Shown in pieces: positions 20,369 to 30,054 of a stretch of DNA of 64,000 nt (position 1 is its first letter; the number at the start of each line of letters is the position of its first letter). The translations under genes were made by a program, and so were the position numbers. The notes under the pieces are model-generated. The model did no database searches and was not told where the DNA came from. It saw only the letters and a program-made list of their open reading frames with translations. The stretch comes from Aphanomyces cochlioides (taxonomy: Eukaryota; Oomycota; Saprolegniomycetes; Saprolegniales; Verrucalvaceae), in the NCBI GenBank assembly GCA_019828595.1, contig JAHQRK010000008.1, positions 1,922,001 to 1,986,000 on the forward strand. The letters are read 5' to 3'.

Positions 20369-21340
20369 CATCCCTTTTTCTTGCCGCACTTGAACCGACA
20401 TTCTCACAAAATCAAGCACACTACCATCGACACACAACAAGTATCACTCTGTCCCCTCGTCGTCCAAATAGCACCACCAGTCAACTAACACACACATTCC
20501 ATTTGCCACACAAGGCCAGACGCATCGAAATGTTGTACCAACACACTACTCAATATACCTGCACCGACATATGCGCAAGTCTGTGAACGCGGCCAAAAAC
20601 ATCGCTCGTTCAGTCCTCCTGAGATCTCTTCTTTGCATGCACTCATGCCACTTTGTGTCGTGACAACAAGAACACTACTAAACACCGCGGTCCCAATCAC
20701 TGATCACATGTATTACCTCGTTAGACGCAGAGGCTTAATATTGAATCCCCACGTTGCTTGATAAACGAAAGGTTGACAATACGACAGGAAAAACTCACGA
20801 ACGTCTCACTCTTAGCTCTCAAAAGCAGTTCAATAGTGCCAGTGATTTCGATAGTAGTGTCTACAGTCGAAATGAACCAGGGATCGTAGAGTCTCCATAT
20901 TGCGAATACTTTTACACAAATGAATGCCGCTGTGGCTACAGTGGTAAAGTGTCAATGGGTTTGTTTTGAATGGAATGAGAAGTGTGTTTACGCAAGGACT
21001 CGATGTGTTTGTGCGCATCCTTCCAGCAAGCATACATCAAGAAAAGTGTAGCGTCGGTCACCGGGGTAAACGCCATGCATTTGTATATGTTTCTAAGGTT
21101 CAAGAATACATGAGAAAGGATCCGTCGATGAGTTCCAGCATTTTTAGTCGTTGGTGGCATGTATGAAGTCTTGTAGACGTCAGTATCTCTATTTTTGAGG
21201 TGGTTTCAAGTGGAAGAAATGTTTGAATTTTTGGTAAGGCGAAAGATGGAGTGCGAGTAGTTTGAGACGAGAGTGGGGTATGAATAGGAAGGTGTTTGAA
21301 TGGTGGATTTAGAATTTGAAGTGTCCAATCAAGGCATGCC

Positions 21341-21354
21341 GCTCCTATGGCTCA
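21341..21354 (+). repeat. 14-nt tRNA-Met stub left of A2
   Basis: GCTCCTATGGCTCA joined directly to CTGCAATGGGG of A2. There is no earlier insertion here, unlike at A1. Confidence 0.95.
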
Positions 21355-21511
21355 CTGCAATGGGGAGGTATATTAATAGACTTTCAATATCTACTAATAC
21401 TAATATTGCCTACTAACGGCTCATCCCACTTCCAAATGCTTCAGCAGATTTTCTACTTTGGGCTTTGGAGTACAGCGATTTTTGACTTGTTGAATAAATA
21501 CTTGGGGCTTG

Positions 21512-24500
21512 TTAATTTGGGGCTGAAGGTTGGAGCGCGAGCAAAGTCGGGTACTTGGCTACCAGTGGGCGATAGACAGGTTGTCTATGCAAAGTATTGA
21601 TTGCTGAAATTGCTTCCACTCGTTGAGGGCTGTCAACTTCTTGGAGGCGAAGCCATCTGCGGATCGATGCATGCCATCGGATGAAGCTGACTTCTTGCCA
21701 AATTTCTGGCGGAGGCGGCTCCTTCGATTCGAACTTGGCGGCGTTGTGCGTTGTCCAAATATAGTGAAGGTTGGAAGCACACAGAAGAGCCCAGAGCACA
21801 AACAGTATGTCTTGAAGCTGGCTACCGCGTTCGTTGACTTGAAAGCGGTCGATGTTGGTGATGGCAGTCCAATCGAAATTGACACCGAAGCATCGCCAAG
21901 CGGTCGCGTGAAAACGCCAAAGGGGATACACGCGAGAGCAGGTGTGGAAGGCGTGGTGTTGGTTCTCCGGTGCGTCGCAATTGGTATAGACACAGCAAAT
22001 TACGTCTGGCTGCTGAGGTTGCAAGTAGAACAAGCGCGAGTTGACAGGCAGCATGTTGAACAACAGTCGAAACCAAACGTCGCCATGGAGGGGAGGCGGC
22101 CAACGGCATGTTTTGCGGATGAGTCGCACGTAGGTCGCAATATCTTGTTGCTCGACGCGGGACGATGTCGCCACTGGGTGCGGTTTTCCATCCGAAGGGG
22201 CGTGATGCGCCAAACGTGATACGAGTCGCTTGGGCCAACGCTCGAAGGATAGCAATTGATCTTTGAAAAGTGCCTTGAAAGGGTGACTTGTTGTATCGAT
22301 ATCGGTCAAAGCAGTTCCAGTTCGAACGCCAGACGTGCGGAGGACTTGGTCGAATATCTTGGTGAGGTGGCTATAAACTTGACCAGCACGTTCGGGTGCT
22401 GCAAATCCCATCGCGCCGTTCGCTTGTAACGTCACTTGTGCCGCACGGTTGTTGGATGACAGTCGATCAATAAACGCAGCTCTTGTAGGCCATGTCCCTT
22501 GCCGTGTCAAGAAGTCTTTGAGGCAGTGGAAACCGTTTTGAGACGCATGTCTACACCATCGACGACACAGAGCAGTCTTCACGACATTTGATGTAGCACC
22601 CGCAGGACCAACTTGCAGAGCGGGGTAGGATGTCAGCCACACGGGGAGGTTCAAAAGTTCTTCGAGGCTTGGTGGCGAAGCGGTTCGCTTGGCCATAGGT
22701 GTGGCGGCCCATTGATGCCAAATGTCGTGCCAAAGAGGATGCAGCTCCCACAAAAACAACCACTTGGAGCTGTGGTTGGGGAAGTACGTGAGAAAGTCGA
22801 ACGGGTGGGTGTCGCGATACAGCTTGTTCATGACACGGGAAAATTGTCTCTTGACAAGCAACTTCCATGGGGCAAATGTGTTGGGTGAATTGGGCTGCAT
22901 CAAGAGTTGGAGCCGCAGCAGTCGCTGAGTCCGAAGCTTCGAAGCCACATGCGGAATACCGAGGCCGAGTTTTTGATCGAACTGCCACTTGCGGCAAATA
23001 GTTGAGCGATGATGGTCGGTGATTTGCGTCTTCCGACCAAGGATGTACTTGTTGACCATTCTTTGCCAAACGGCAACCATCGTTGGAGGCACATACACTG
23101 CAGCCGTGACATGCCATAACAACGACAACAACATGGTCGATACGATGAGTTTGCGGCCTTGGATGGTTCGCGCACGACTTCCCCACGTTTGAAACGCAGC
23201 CAGAAACTTGTCGTTCAGTTGCTGGACTTGAAAATCGCGCGGCAGTCGGTGGCCAAAGAGAATACCAAGGTATTTCACTGGCTTCTCGCTCGGCAAGACG
23301 TTCAAGAGGCCACCATCGTCGATGTCTTCGATATCGAGATTGTTGTTGAGCGCCAAAGTCATGCACTTGGCAACGTTGAGACGAGCTCCAGACACAGAGC
23401 AAAAGTCTTCGACAATTGCCATTTGCTCGACCGCCGCTTGGAGGGATGACGAGAGTAGAGTCGTGTCGTCGGCAAAGTAGATGCTCGTCAGTGAGTCTCC
23501 ATTTGGAAGGGGAATACCAAAATCAGGAGATCCGCGTAGCATTTCGCCGAGTGGCTCGAGGTAAAGTACGAAGAGCATGCACGATAGGGGGCAACCTTGC
23601 TTGACTCCGCGGGTAGGCCGTATGGTAGGGCCAAGACCGTCGTTGAAAATGATCTGGACCAGAGGCGTATTGTAAAGCAACTGAACCCAAGACACAAATG
23701 TGGGACCGATGTTCATCTCCTTGAGTACGTCGAAGAGAAAGCCTTGGTCAACCATATCGTATGCCTTGGAAAAGTCGAGAAACGTCGCGTAGTAGTCGTG
23801 GTCTTCATTGGTACAGAAAGTCTGCAATGCTTGTACCAGCATCACGTGGTCGTGCAAGCGACGGCCAGGGACAAAACCAGCTTGGCTTGGGTGAGCGAGG
23901 TATGGGGCAACTTGTGCAAGACGGTAGGCCAGCGCCCGCGATAGAATCTTGACTTCAACCGACATGAGAGTAATCGGCCGATAGTTGCCAGGGTCGCCTC
24001 TGTCTCCAGCCTTGAACAAGAGCGCCACTGCACTTCGGCGTTGTTGGAGCAGGAGGTGACCGTGATGGGTGAGTTGGTAGTTGAACACCTTGAGCAGGAT
24101 TTGGGCGAATACGTCCGGGGAGACTTGAAAGAAAGCTGCAGGCCAGCCGTCTGAACCAGGAGACTTGTTCGGGTTCATAGACTTGAGCGCGCCGCACAGG
24201 TCTTCCGCCGTGAGAGGACTTTCCAGAGCGTCGCGCTGTTCTTGAGTGAGACGTCGAGTAATGGCTCGAATGATAGCTCGGCGACGGGCCCGATTCAACG
24301 GTGGTTGGTCTCTTGGAGTGACCATGATGTTTTTCCAATGAGACGTAAAACCAGCCTTGACTTCAGACGGGTCAGTCGACGTTGCACCGTTGATTGTCAC
24401 GGACGAGAGCGGCACTTTGATCCCCTTGGGTCGACGAAAAAAGTGACTGGTACCTCGCTCGTTGACGTTGGCGTGAAAGTCGAATTGCTGATCCAGGTTG

Positions 24501-25666
24501 AACTGTCGGTACTCGCTGCGGGCAGTGTCAAGGGCTTGACGGGCGGTATTAACAATGGATGTCTCAACGAGTCCCATGTCGAATGCTCGGCGGGAAGTAA
24601 GCCACTTCATCTTGAGGCTGTTGAGTGTGTACTTCATCGAGTCAATGTACTGGCGATGACTGACTTGGAGACGCTTCTTCATTCTCTTCAACCAGCCGTA
24701 CCACTTTGCGCCAAAGTTTTGAGTGTCGTCTGCGCGCATCTCGTCCAAAAGTTGATTGGCTTCGGCCTTGATCGCTGCGACTACTTGAGGGTTCTTTAAG
24801 AGCTCACGGGGGAGGCGCCAGTAACTTCGGTCGGGAGCTCGCTGCTCGCAGGAGAGGACCACTTTGTGTTCCATGTGGTCGCCTGCAAAGCTGCTTGGGG
24901 AATAGCTTGAACGTGCGTACGTTTGAGCGACGATATCTTGGTCCACAAACAGGTAGTCGAGGCGGTTGCTTCGACCAGGGCCGCTGTAAACGCGCTCGTT
25001 GGGGTGGTGCATCCTCCACGCATCGATAACACCAAGTGCTGAAAGCCAGGCAATGCATTCCGCCTTACCAGCGTTGTGGTCTTGGCGAGGTCGAGTCGCG
25101 TCCAGATGCTCCTCCAGGGGTAAGTTGAAATCGCCTCCGACAAAGTGAATGCTGTCGTCTTCAAAGTCGCGAGGCAGATCGTCGAAAAACGGTGCTCGAG
25201 AGTGAGCGATAACCGGGGCATAGACGTTGTGAAAGTACACAGGAACGCCGTCCCACTGAGTTCGAACAACCATGTATCTTCCAGGTCGGTCATGGGTGGT
25301 CAAGTGTTGCAGGTCGAGGAATCCAGGCATGGATCCATGGAAATACGATGCCACACCGCAGCGCCGATTGTTGAGTGAGTCGACGCGATCAGTGCGGAGA
25401 TCGTTGGTGAAGAGCTTGTATTTGCCAACGCCTACTTCGTTGTTGAGGTGGAGTTGGAAGGTTTCGAGATGTTTGATGTTATTGATTTTGGTTTCTTGAA
25501 AGAAAACGGCTTGGGTCGGAATTTGGAGTCGCCGCGCCACAAGATGTCCGTTGTCTTTCAGCCCATTGAGGTTGGCAGTGGTCAGTTCGAGTATGGGGAA
25601 CTTGGTGAAGAGACCGGCCGCGACCACCTTAGCCACGGAACGCGACAGACGTTGCGTTCGCAACAT
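21512..25666 (-). CDS. ORF2 of element A2: endonuclease-reverse transcriptase
   Basis: 1384 aa. It has the same domain order and catalytic residues as the A1 protein (N32, E58, Y149, D179, N181, D237, H264; RT D631 and FADD 731-734; CCHC-like motif near 1222-1242). The only protein difference I noticed from A1 is P instead of Q in the ESKE-PPPE segment near the C-terminus. The ATG overlaps the ORF1 end by 38 nt. No frame breaks. Confidence 0.95.
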   Translation of the reverse strand: MLRTQRLSRSVAKVVAAGLFTKFPILELTTANLNGLKDNGHLVARRLQIPTQAVFFQETKINNIKHLETFQLHLNNEVGVGKYKLFTNDLRTDRVDSLNNRRCGVASYFHGSMPGFLDLQHLTTHDRPGRYMVVRTQWDGVPVYFHNVYAPVIAHSRAPFFDDLPRDFEDDSIHFVGGDFNLPLEEHLDATRPRQDHNAGKAECIAWLSALGVIDAWRMHHPNERVYSGPGRSNRLDYLFVDQDIVAQTYARSSYSPSSFAGDHMEHKVVLSCEQRAPDRSYWRLPRELLKNPQVVAAIKAEANQLLDEMRADDTQNFGAKWYGWLKRMKKRLQVSHRQYIDSMKYTLNSLKMKWLTSRRAFDMGLVETSIVNTARQALDTARSEYRQFNLDQQFDFHANVNERGTSHFFRRPKGIKVPLSSVTINGATSTDPSEVKAGFTSHWKNIMVTPRDQPPLNRARRRAIIRAITRRLTQEQRDALESPLTAEDLCGALKSMNPNKSPGSDGWPAAFFQVSPDVFAQILLKVFNYQLTHHGHLLLQQRRSAVALLFKAGDRGDPGNYRPITLMSVEVKILSRALAYRLAQVAPYLAHPSQAGFVPGRRLHDHVMLVQALQTFCTNEDHDYYATFLDFSKAYDMVDQGFLFDVLKEMNIGPTFVSWVQLLYNTPLVQIIFNDGLGPTIRPTRGVKQGCPLSCMLFVLYLEPLGEMLRGSPDFGIPLPNGDSLTSIYFADDTTLLSSSLQAAVEQMAIVEDFCSVSGARLNVAKCMTLALNNNLDIEDIDDGGLLNVLPSEKPVKYLGILFGHRLPRDFQVQQLNDKFLAAFQTWGSRARTIQGRKLIVSTMLLSLLWHVTAAVYVPPTMVAVWQRMVNKYILGRKTQITDHHRSTICRKWQFDQKLGLGIPHVASKLRTQRLLRLQLLMQPNSPNTFAPWKLLVKRQFSRVMNKLYRDTHPFDFLTYFPNHSSKWLFLWELHPLWHDIWHQWAATPMAKRTASPPSLEELLNLPVWLTSYPALQVGPAGATSNVVKTALCRRWCRHASQNGFHCLKDFLTRQGTWPTRAAFIDRLSSNNRAAQVTLQANGAMGFAAPERAGQVYSHLTKIFDQVLRTSGVRTGTALTDIDTTSHPFKALFKDQLLSFERWPKRLVSRLAHHAPSDGKPHPVATSSRVEQQDIATYVRLIRKTCRWPPPLHGDVWFRLLFNMLPVNSRLFYLQPQQPDVICCVYTNCDAPENQHHAFHTCSRVYPLWRFHATAWRCFGVNFDWTAITNIDRFQVNERGSQLQDILFVLWALLCASNLHYIWTTHNAAKFESKEPPPPEIWQEVSFIRWHASIRRWLRLQEVDSPQRVEAISAINTLHRQPVYRPLVAKYPTLLALQPSAPN

Positions 25667-28628
25667 CTCCCAGCATGAGTGTCTGAGTGTCGGGTTGGAA
25701 CATCACTTGGTTGTCGAAGGTGGGGTCCAGGGAGCCAGCCTCATGGAATTCCAGGATCGTGGTCAAGACGTATCGCGACTTCTCGTCTTCGCCGGCATAC
25801 AACGTTTCCATGATATTCCAAATCAAGAGGCCGAAGCTCGTGTCAAGCAATATGGCAGATAGCGATACGCCCGACAAACAGCGGGAGCCCAAATGAGAAG
25901 CCAGTGCAGTGACCGGGTACTTGGTAGAGGCCACGATCGCAGCATCACTGTTGTAGTACGTTGGAGCATGAATGGCCAAGAGAACTTCTGCCACAGCCAA
26001 CACTTCTTCCAGGTCGCCGCGGTGGAGGGAAATCTCGTCGCCGTCAATGGTAGTATCGATGAAGTCGATGTTCTTGAATAGCTCGATGTTGCTGAAGATG
26101 GCTTGAACGTGCTCGCGGGTCATACGCACACCCCACGTCAATGAGTACAGCTGGGAGAACGGTTTGTCTCCACCCCAAGTCGCTCGAAGCCACCGATGGA
26201 GGAGGCGTTGTCTCACAAAGTACTCAAAGCATGCACGGTCTTCATCAAAAAGTCGGTGCAGTTGCAAGCCAAATTCAATCGGGGAACGCTCGAGATGGCT
26301 ACACAGCATGTCGACGCGGCCGTCGTTGATGAGTTGGGCAAGGTTGAACGAGCTGTTGGTCACTGCATCTTCGACTTGGGTTGAGAGATGCAATGGAACT
26401 TTGGCTGTCTTGGTGTCGAGGTCTTGTAGTTCGGCGAGAATTTCGTCAAGAGACATTTCTATGCGCTTGGGAACGCCATCTTGGATCTTGGTGCCGCCGA
26501 CAAATTGACCGGACGTAGGGAGGTGGGGAGGGTCATCCGAGACGTCCAGCTTGGGTACAATCGTTGAGATCTTGTAATCGCCAAACTGAGCAACGTGTTC
26601 CTCGGGGTTGACACACACACGTTCGTCGAGGGCTTCAAACATGTTGGGCGAAATCCAAGAGCGGCCATGCTCGGGGGAATCCACTTGCTGTTGCGTCTTC
26701 TTGCGCTTGCCTCTCGACGCCTTGACGCCAGTCCACTGCGGAGGGTTGGCTTGCGCAGTTTTCCGACGTTTTGGCGCCTTGGGAGTCGAAGAAGGCGGGT
26801 TGGTTGGGCTGGGAGCTGGCTTGTTCAATCCATATTGGCGGGACGTTGCATCAAGGTCCAAACGAACCAAGTTCTTGTCACGAAAATACCACCCTTGACC
26901 GTACACGCGGAGACAACGGCCCTTGAAAAGAATTTCTTCGACGAGACGGCCGTCGCGCTGTATGGTCGTTGGTACGGAGGTTCCTTCAAAGTAAAGGCGG
27001 TACCGAGAGCTCGCCATACCGCTTGAAGAGGAAACGTTGGGGTAGGAGCCCCACAGGAAGCGTGGCTCCAACTTGGTCATGACGTCGAAGATCAGGCGCT
27101 CTTCGTCTTGATCTTGAAGGCCTTGAGGGATGTCCATGAAAAATCCGCCGAGGACGTGCGGAACGTTCATCGTGAAGTGTTGGGACGAGCCATCTCGAGC
27201 GACTTGAATCTTAAACGCGATGCCTCGCAGCTTCGTCATCGCTTCGTGAGAGGCAACACCCCACTTGAGCATGCGGTTCGGGATGTCCTTCTCGCATCTC
27301 ACAATGTCAGCAATCGCAGTGTCGAGGCCGAGGGCTTGGTTGTCGAAAAGGATCGATGCCATGGCAGCTGAAACATCGATGGTCTTCGTGTGTGCACCCG
27401 TGGGCATCTGCAACCAGCCGACGATGCCGCGCGCCGAGTGCTTCTGGATCGGGAGGGTGTCTTCAAACGTGAGGGTTCCAGCAGCACGCTTGCGAAGGAG
27501 GGGTTCGAGTTCCTCCATCGTGGGCTGGTAAGGAGCAACGTCCTTGGTCTTGATGGCCTTGGCAGACTGAGACCGCTGTTGCGCTTGGAAGGCCCATACG
27601 TCGTTGGGGGCCTGGCGGTTGTTGGGTTGGCCACGGCCAGGTGTCTGGGCTCCGCCAGATTGAGAAATGTTTTCCAAATGCGATCCGGGTGAAGCCTGAG
27701 ACGATGGCTGGCGGACTGAGTGAGAGTCCGAGTCGTGCGTCAGACCAACACTCAAGCGTGCGTCAGAGGCTTGGTCTTGTCCGGACCCTGTCCCATGGTG
27801 GACAGAGTCACACGTTTGACCTTCACTCGCGTTGGACTTCGAGAAGCTTCCATGGGTGACTTGGTCTTGAGTATTCCCATGACCAACACTGGCCACAGGG
27901 TTGTTCGCGATTGTTCCAGATCTTGCCCGATGATTCTTCGAGAAGAGACCATCACTCATGGAGCGACTAGTCTCGATGGGATCTTGACCTGTCGCCAGAG
28001 TGGACTTGTCGCTCGGGGGATTCTTCGAGAAGGGACCTTCACTCAGGGATGGACTATTCTCGAATCTTCCTTGACATGTCGTCATGTTGACGTCGGTGCT
28101 TGAGCGAGTCTTCGAGAAGCCACTATCACTCGTCGAGAGAACATTCTCGAAAGGAACAGAACCCAACGGAGTCTTGCCAGGCAAGCCACCATCACTCACG
28201 ATGGACGTGGTTGATGGAGATTCTTCGGGCAAGGTCGTTGACGTCATGAGCACATCTTCCGAGGTTGGAACGCCGTCTTGCCAGGCTTCGTCGCAAGTGT
28301 CAGAGGTCGTTGGATCATTCGCGGGATCGCAAGCCTTCGTCGAGCGAGTCACAGGCAAGGGTTCAAAACGGCGCGGTTTCGAAGGGGTTGCACGTTGACG
28401 TGGAAACGGAACGCGCGTTGGAGTAGGGAGCGGATTCGTAGACGCGTCATGATGCGAAGCGTTGGAAGCATCGTCGACGTCCTCTTCCAACGACGACGCC
28501 ATGTCGGTATCGCTTGGGGATGGGTCAGCAACGACGATGACGTCCATATCGCTGGGGCTGGACGCCGAGGGAGAGAACGCGGAGGAGCAAGATGGGGCAC
28601 GAGGGTTGGTCGAGCGGGTAGCAACCAT
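25629..28628 (-). CDS. ORF1 of element A2
   Basis: 999 aa from the MVATRS ATG, 52-53 nt from the element 5' end. It differs from A1 by at least one residue (Leu for Pro in the SEDV.MTS segment). It has the same low-complexity N-terminus with FSK repeats, conserved core and two basic patches. It is probably the element's RNA-binding component; the fold is unrecognised. Confidence 0.88.
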   Translation of the reverse strand: MVATRSTNPRAPSCSSAFSPSASSPSDMDVIVVADPSPSDTDMASSLEEDVDDASNASHHDASTNPLPTPTRVPFPRQRATPSKPRRFEPLPVTRSTKACDPANDPTTSDTCDEAWQDGVPTSEDVLMTSTTLPEESPSTTSIVSDGGLPGKTPLGSVPFENVLSTSDSGFSKTRSSTDVNMTTCQGRFENSPSLSEGPFSKNPPSDKSTLATGQDPIETSRSMSDGLFSKNHRARSGTIANNPVASVGHGNTQDQVTHGSFSKSNASEGQTCDSVHHGTGSGQDQASDARLSVGLTHDSDSHSVRQPSSQASPGSHLENISQSGGAQTPGRGQPNNRQAPNDVWAFQAQQRSQSAKAIKTKDVAPYQPTMEELEPLLRKRAAGTLTFEDTLPIQKHSARGIVGWLQMPTGAHTKTIDVSAAMASILFDNQALGLDTAIADIVRCEKDIPNRMLKWGVASHEAMTKLRGIAFKIQVARDGSSQHFTMNVPHVLGGFFMDIPQGLQDQDEERLIFDVMTKLEPRFLWGSYPNVSSSSGMASSRYRLYFEGTSVPTTIQRDGRLVEEILFKGRCLRVYGQGWYFRDKNLVRLDLDATSRQYGLNKPAPSPTNPPSSTPKAPKRRKTAQANPPQWTGVKASRGKRKKTQQQVDSPEHGRSWISPNMFEALDERVCVNPEEHVAQFGDYKISTIVPKLDVSDDPPHLPTSGQFVGGTKIQDGVPKRIEMSLDEILAELQDLDTKTAKVPLHLSTQVEDAVTNSSFNLAQLINDGRVDMLCSHLERSPIEFGLQLHRLFDEDRACFEYFVRQRLLHRWLRATWGGDKPFSQLYSLTWGVRMTREHVQAIFSNIELFKNIDFIDTTIDGDEISLHRGDLEEVLAVAEVLLAIHAPTYYNSDAAIVASTKYPVTALASHLGSRCLSGVSLSAILLDTSFGLLIWNIMETLYAGEDEKSRYVLTTILEFHEAGSLDPTFDNQVMFQPDTQTLMLGDVANATSVAFRG

Positions 28629-28645
28629 ATTGTCAGATAGCGTAG

Positions 28646-28680
28646 AGTGGTACTGCGGGGTAGCTGGCAAATTGGAAACT
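28646..28680 (-). promoter_or_regulatory. Conserved 35-nt 5' terminus of element A2
   Basis: The block from AGTGGTACTG to GGAAACT on the + strand is identical to the 5' terminus of the B copies at 40938-40972 and 51887-51921. Confidence 0.65.
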
Positions 28681-28681
28681 G

Positions 28682-28754
28682 GCTCCTATGGCTCAGTTGG
28701 TAGAGCGTCAGTCTCATAATCTGAAGGTCGCCAGTTCGATCCTGGCTGGGAGCA
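28682..28754 (+). tRNA. Elongator tRNA-Met (CAU), regenerated next to A2
   Basis: Complete A7 gene with the TTTTT trailer and the CAAA spacer variant. The unit carries a CATACGTC variant that is shared only with the 51922 and 54028 units. Confidence 0.97.
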
Positions 28755-29734
28755 GCCTTTTTCATCCCTTTTTCTTGCCGCACTTGAACCGACATTCTCA
28801 CAAAATCAAGCACACTACCATCGACACACAACAAGTATCACTCTGTCCCCTCGTCGTCAAAATAGCACCACCAGTCAACTAACACACACATTCCATTTGC
28901 CACACAAGGCCAGACGCATCGAAATGTTGTACCAACACACTACTCAATATACCTGCACCGACATATGCGCAAGTCTGTGAACGCGGCCAAAAACATCGCT
29001 CGTTCAGTCCTCCTGAGATCTCTTCTTTGCATGCACTCATGCCACTTTGTGTCGTGACAACAAGAACACTACTAAACACCGCGGTCCCAATCACTGATCA
29101 CATGTATTACCTCGTTAGACGCAGAGGCTTAATATTGAATCCCCACGTTGCTTGATAAACGAAAGGTTGACAATACGACAGGAAAAACTCACGAACGTCT
29201 CACTCTTAGCTCTCAAAAGCAGTTCAATAGTGCCAGTGATTTCGATAGTAGTGTCTACAGTCGAAATGAACCAGGGATCGTAGAGTCTCCATATTGCGAA
29301 TACTTTTACACAAATGAATGCCGCTGTGGCTACAGTGGTAAAGTGTCAATGGGTTTGTTTTGAATGGAATGAGAAGTGTGTTTACGCAAGGACTCGATGT
29401 GTTTGTGCGCATCCTTCCAGCAAGCATACGTCAAGAAAAGTGTAGCGTCGGTCACCGGGGTAAACGCCATGCATTTGTATATGTTTCTAAGGTTCAAGAA
29501 TACATGAGAAAGGATCCGTCGATGAGTTCCAGCATTTTTAGTCGTTGGTGGCATGTATGAAGTCTTGTAGACGTCAGTATCTCTATTTTTGAGGTGGTTT
29601 CAAGTGGAAGAAATGTTTGAATTTTTGGTAAGGCGAAAGATGGAGTGCGAGTAGTTTGAGACGAGAGTGGGGTATGAATAGGAAGGTGTTTGAATGGTGG
29701 ATTTAGAATTTGAAGTGTCCAATCAAGGCATGCC
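28682..29734 (+). repeat. Single 1053-bp tRNA-Met unit
   Basis: One complete unit between A2 and the next stub. No other gene is seen in the spacer. Confidence 0.95.
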
Positions 29735-29748
29735 GCTCCTATGGCTCA
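29735..29748 (+). repeat. 14-nt tRNA-Met stub left of 214-bp B fragment
   Basis: GCTCCTATGGCTCA, same junction as at 12725. Confidence 0.95.
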
Positions 29749-29962
29749 ATGTCAATGGGGAGTCTATTTGTAGTTAATGTAAACTACAAACTAATATTGC
29801 CCGAAGGCTCATCCCATTTCCAACTGCTAGGCTGAATTGGAAATCAATTTGGCTTTTCGTTTTCTTGATTCGCTTCGACGTTGGGACTTCGATTTCTTCG
29901 GTGTTTGTAAGCTAACACGGCGAATATGTCGGATAAAACTGACTCTTGGCATCTGACCCAGG
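29749..29962 (-). mobile_element. Element B, second 214-bp truncated copy
   Basis: Same length and same 5' truncation point as 12739-12952, and no sequence difference was noticed. It is followed by another stub and a longer B copy instead of an A copy. The ORF3 tail stop is at 29827. Confidence 0.93.
29827..29962 (-). pseudogene. ORF3 C-terminal fragment (element B)
   Basis: Same ORF3 tail as at 12817-12952, without a start or the catalytic-like region. Confidence 0.85.
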
Positions 29963-29976
29963 GCTCCTATGGCTCA
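29963..29976 (+). repeat. 14-nt tRNA-Met stub between two B copies
   Basis: GCTCCTATGGCTCA. It marks the second insertion in this stack. Confidence 0.95.
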
Positions 29977-30054
29977 ATGTCAATGGGGAGTCTATTTGTA
30001 GTTAATGTAAACTACAAACTAATATTGCCCGAAGGCTCATCCCATTTCCAACTG

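Larger units (their letters stand above)
20288..21340 (+). repeat. Single 1053-bp tRNA-Met unit between A1 and A2
   Basis: Exactly one unit long from tRNA start to the next stub. The spacer has CCAA, TTTGCC and CGAACG. Apart from the tRNA it contains no recognisable gene. Confidence 0.95.
21355..28681 (-). mobile_element. Element A, full-length copy A2
   Basis: 7327 bp, nearly identical to A1. Only a few substitutions were seen (for example CTGCTCC versus CGGCTCC near 21716, and one Pro-to-Leu change in ORF1). The 5' end extends to AATTGGAAACT, as in element B. One extra G lies at the junction with the tRNA at 28682. Both ORFs are open, so this copy could be autonomous. Confidence 0.95.
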
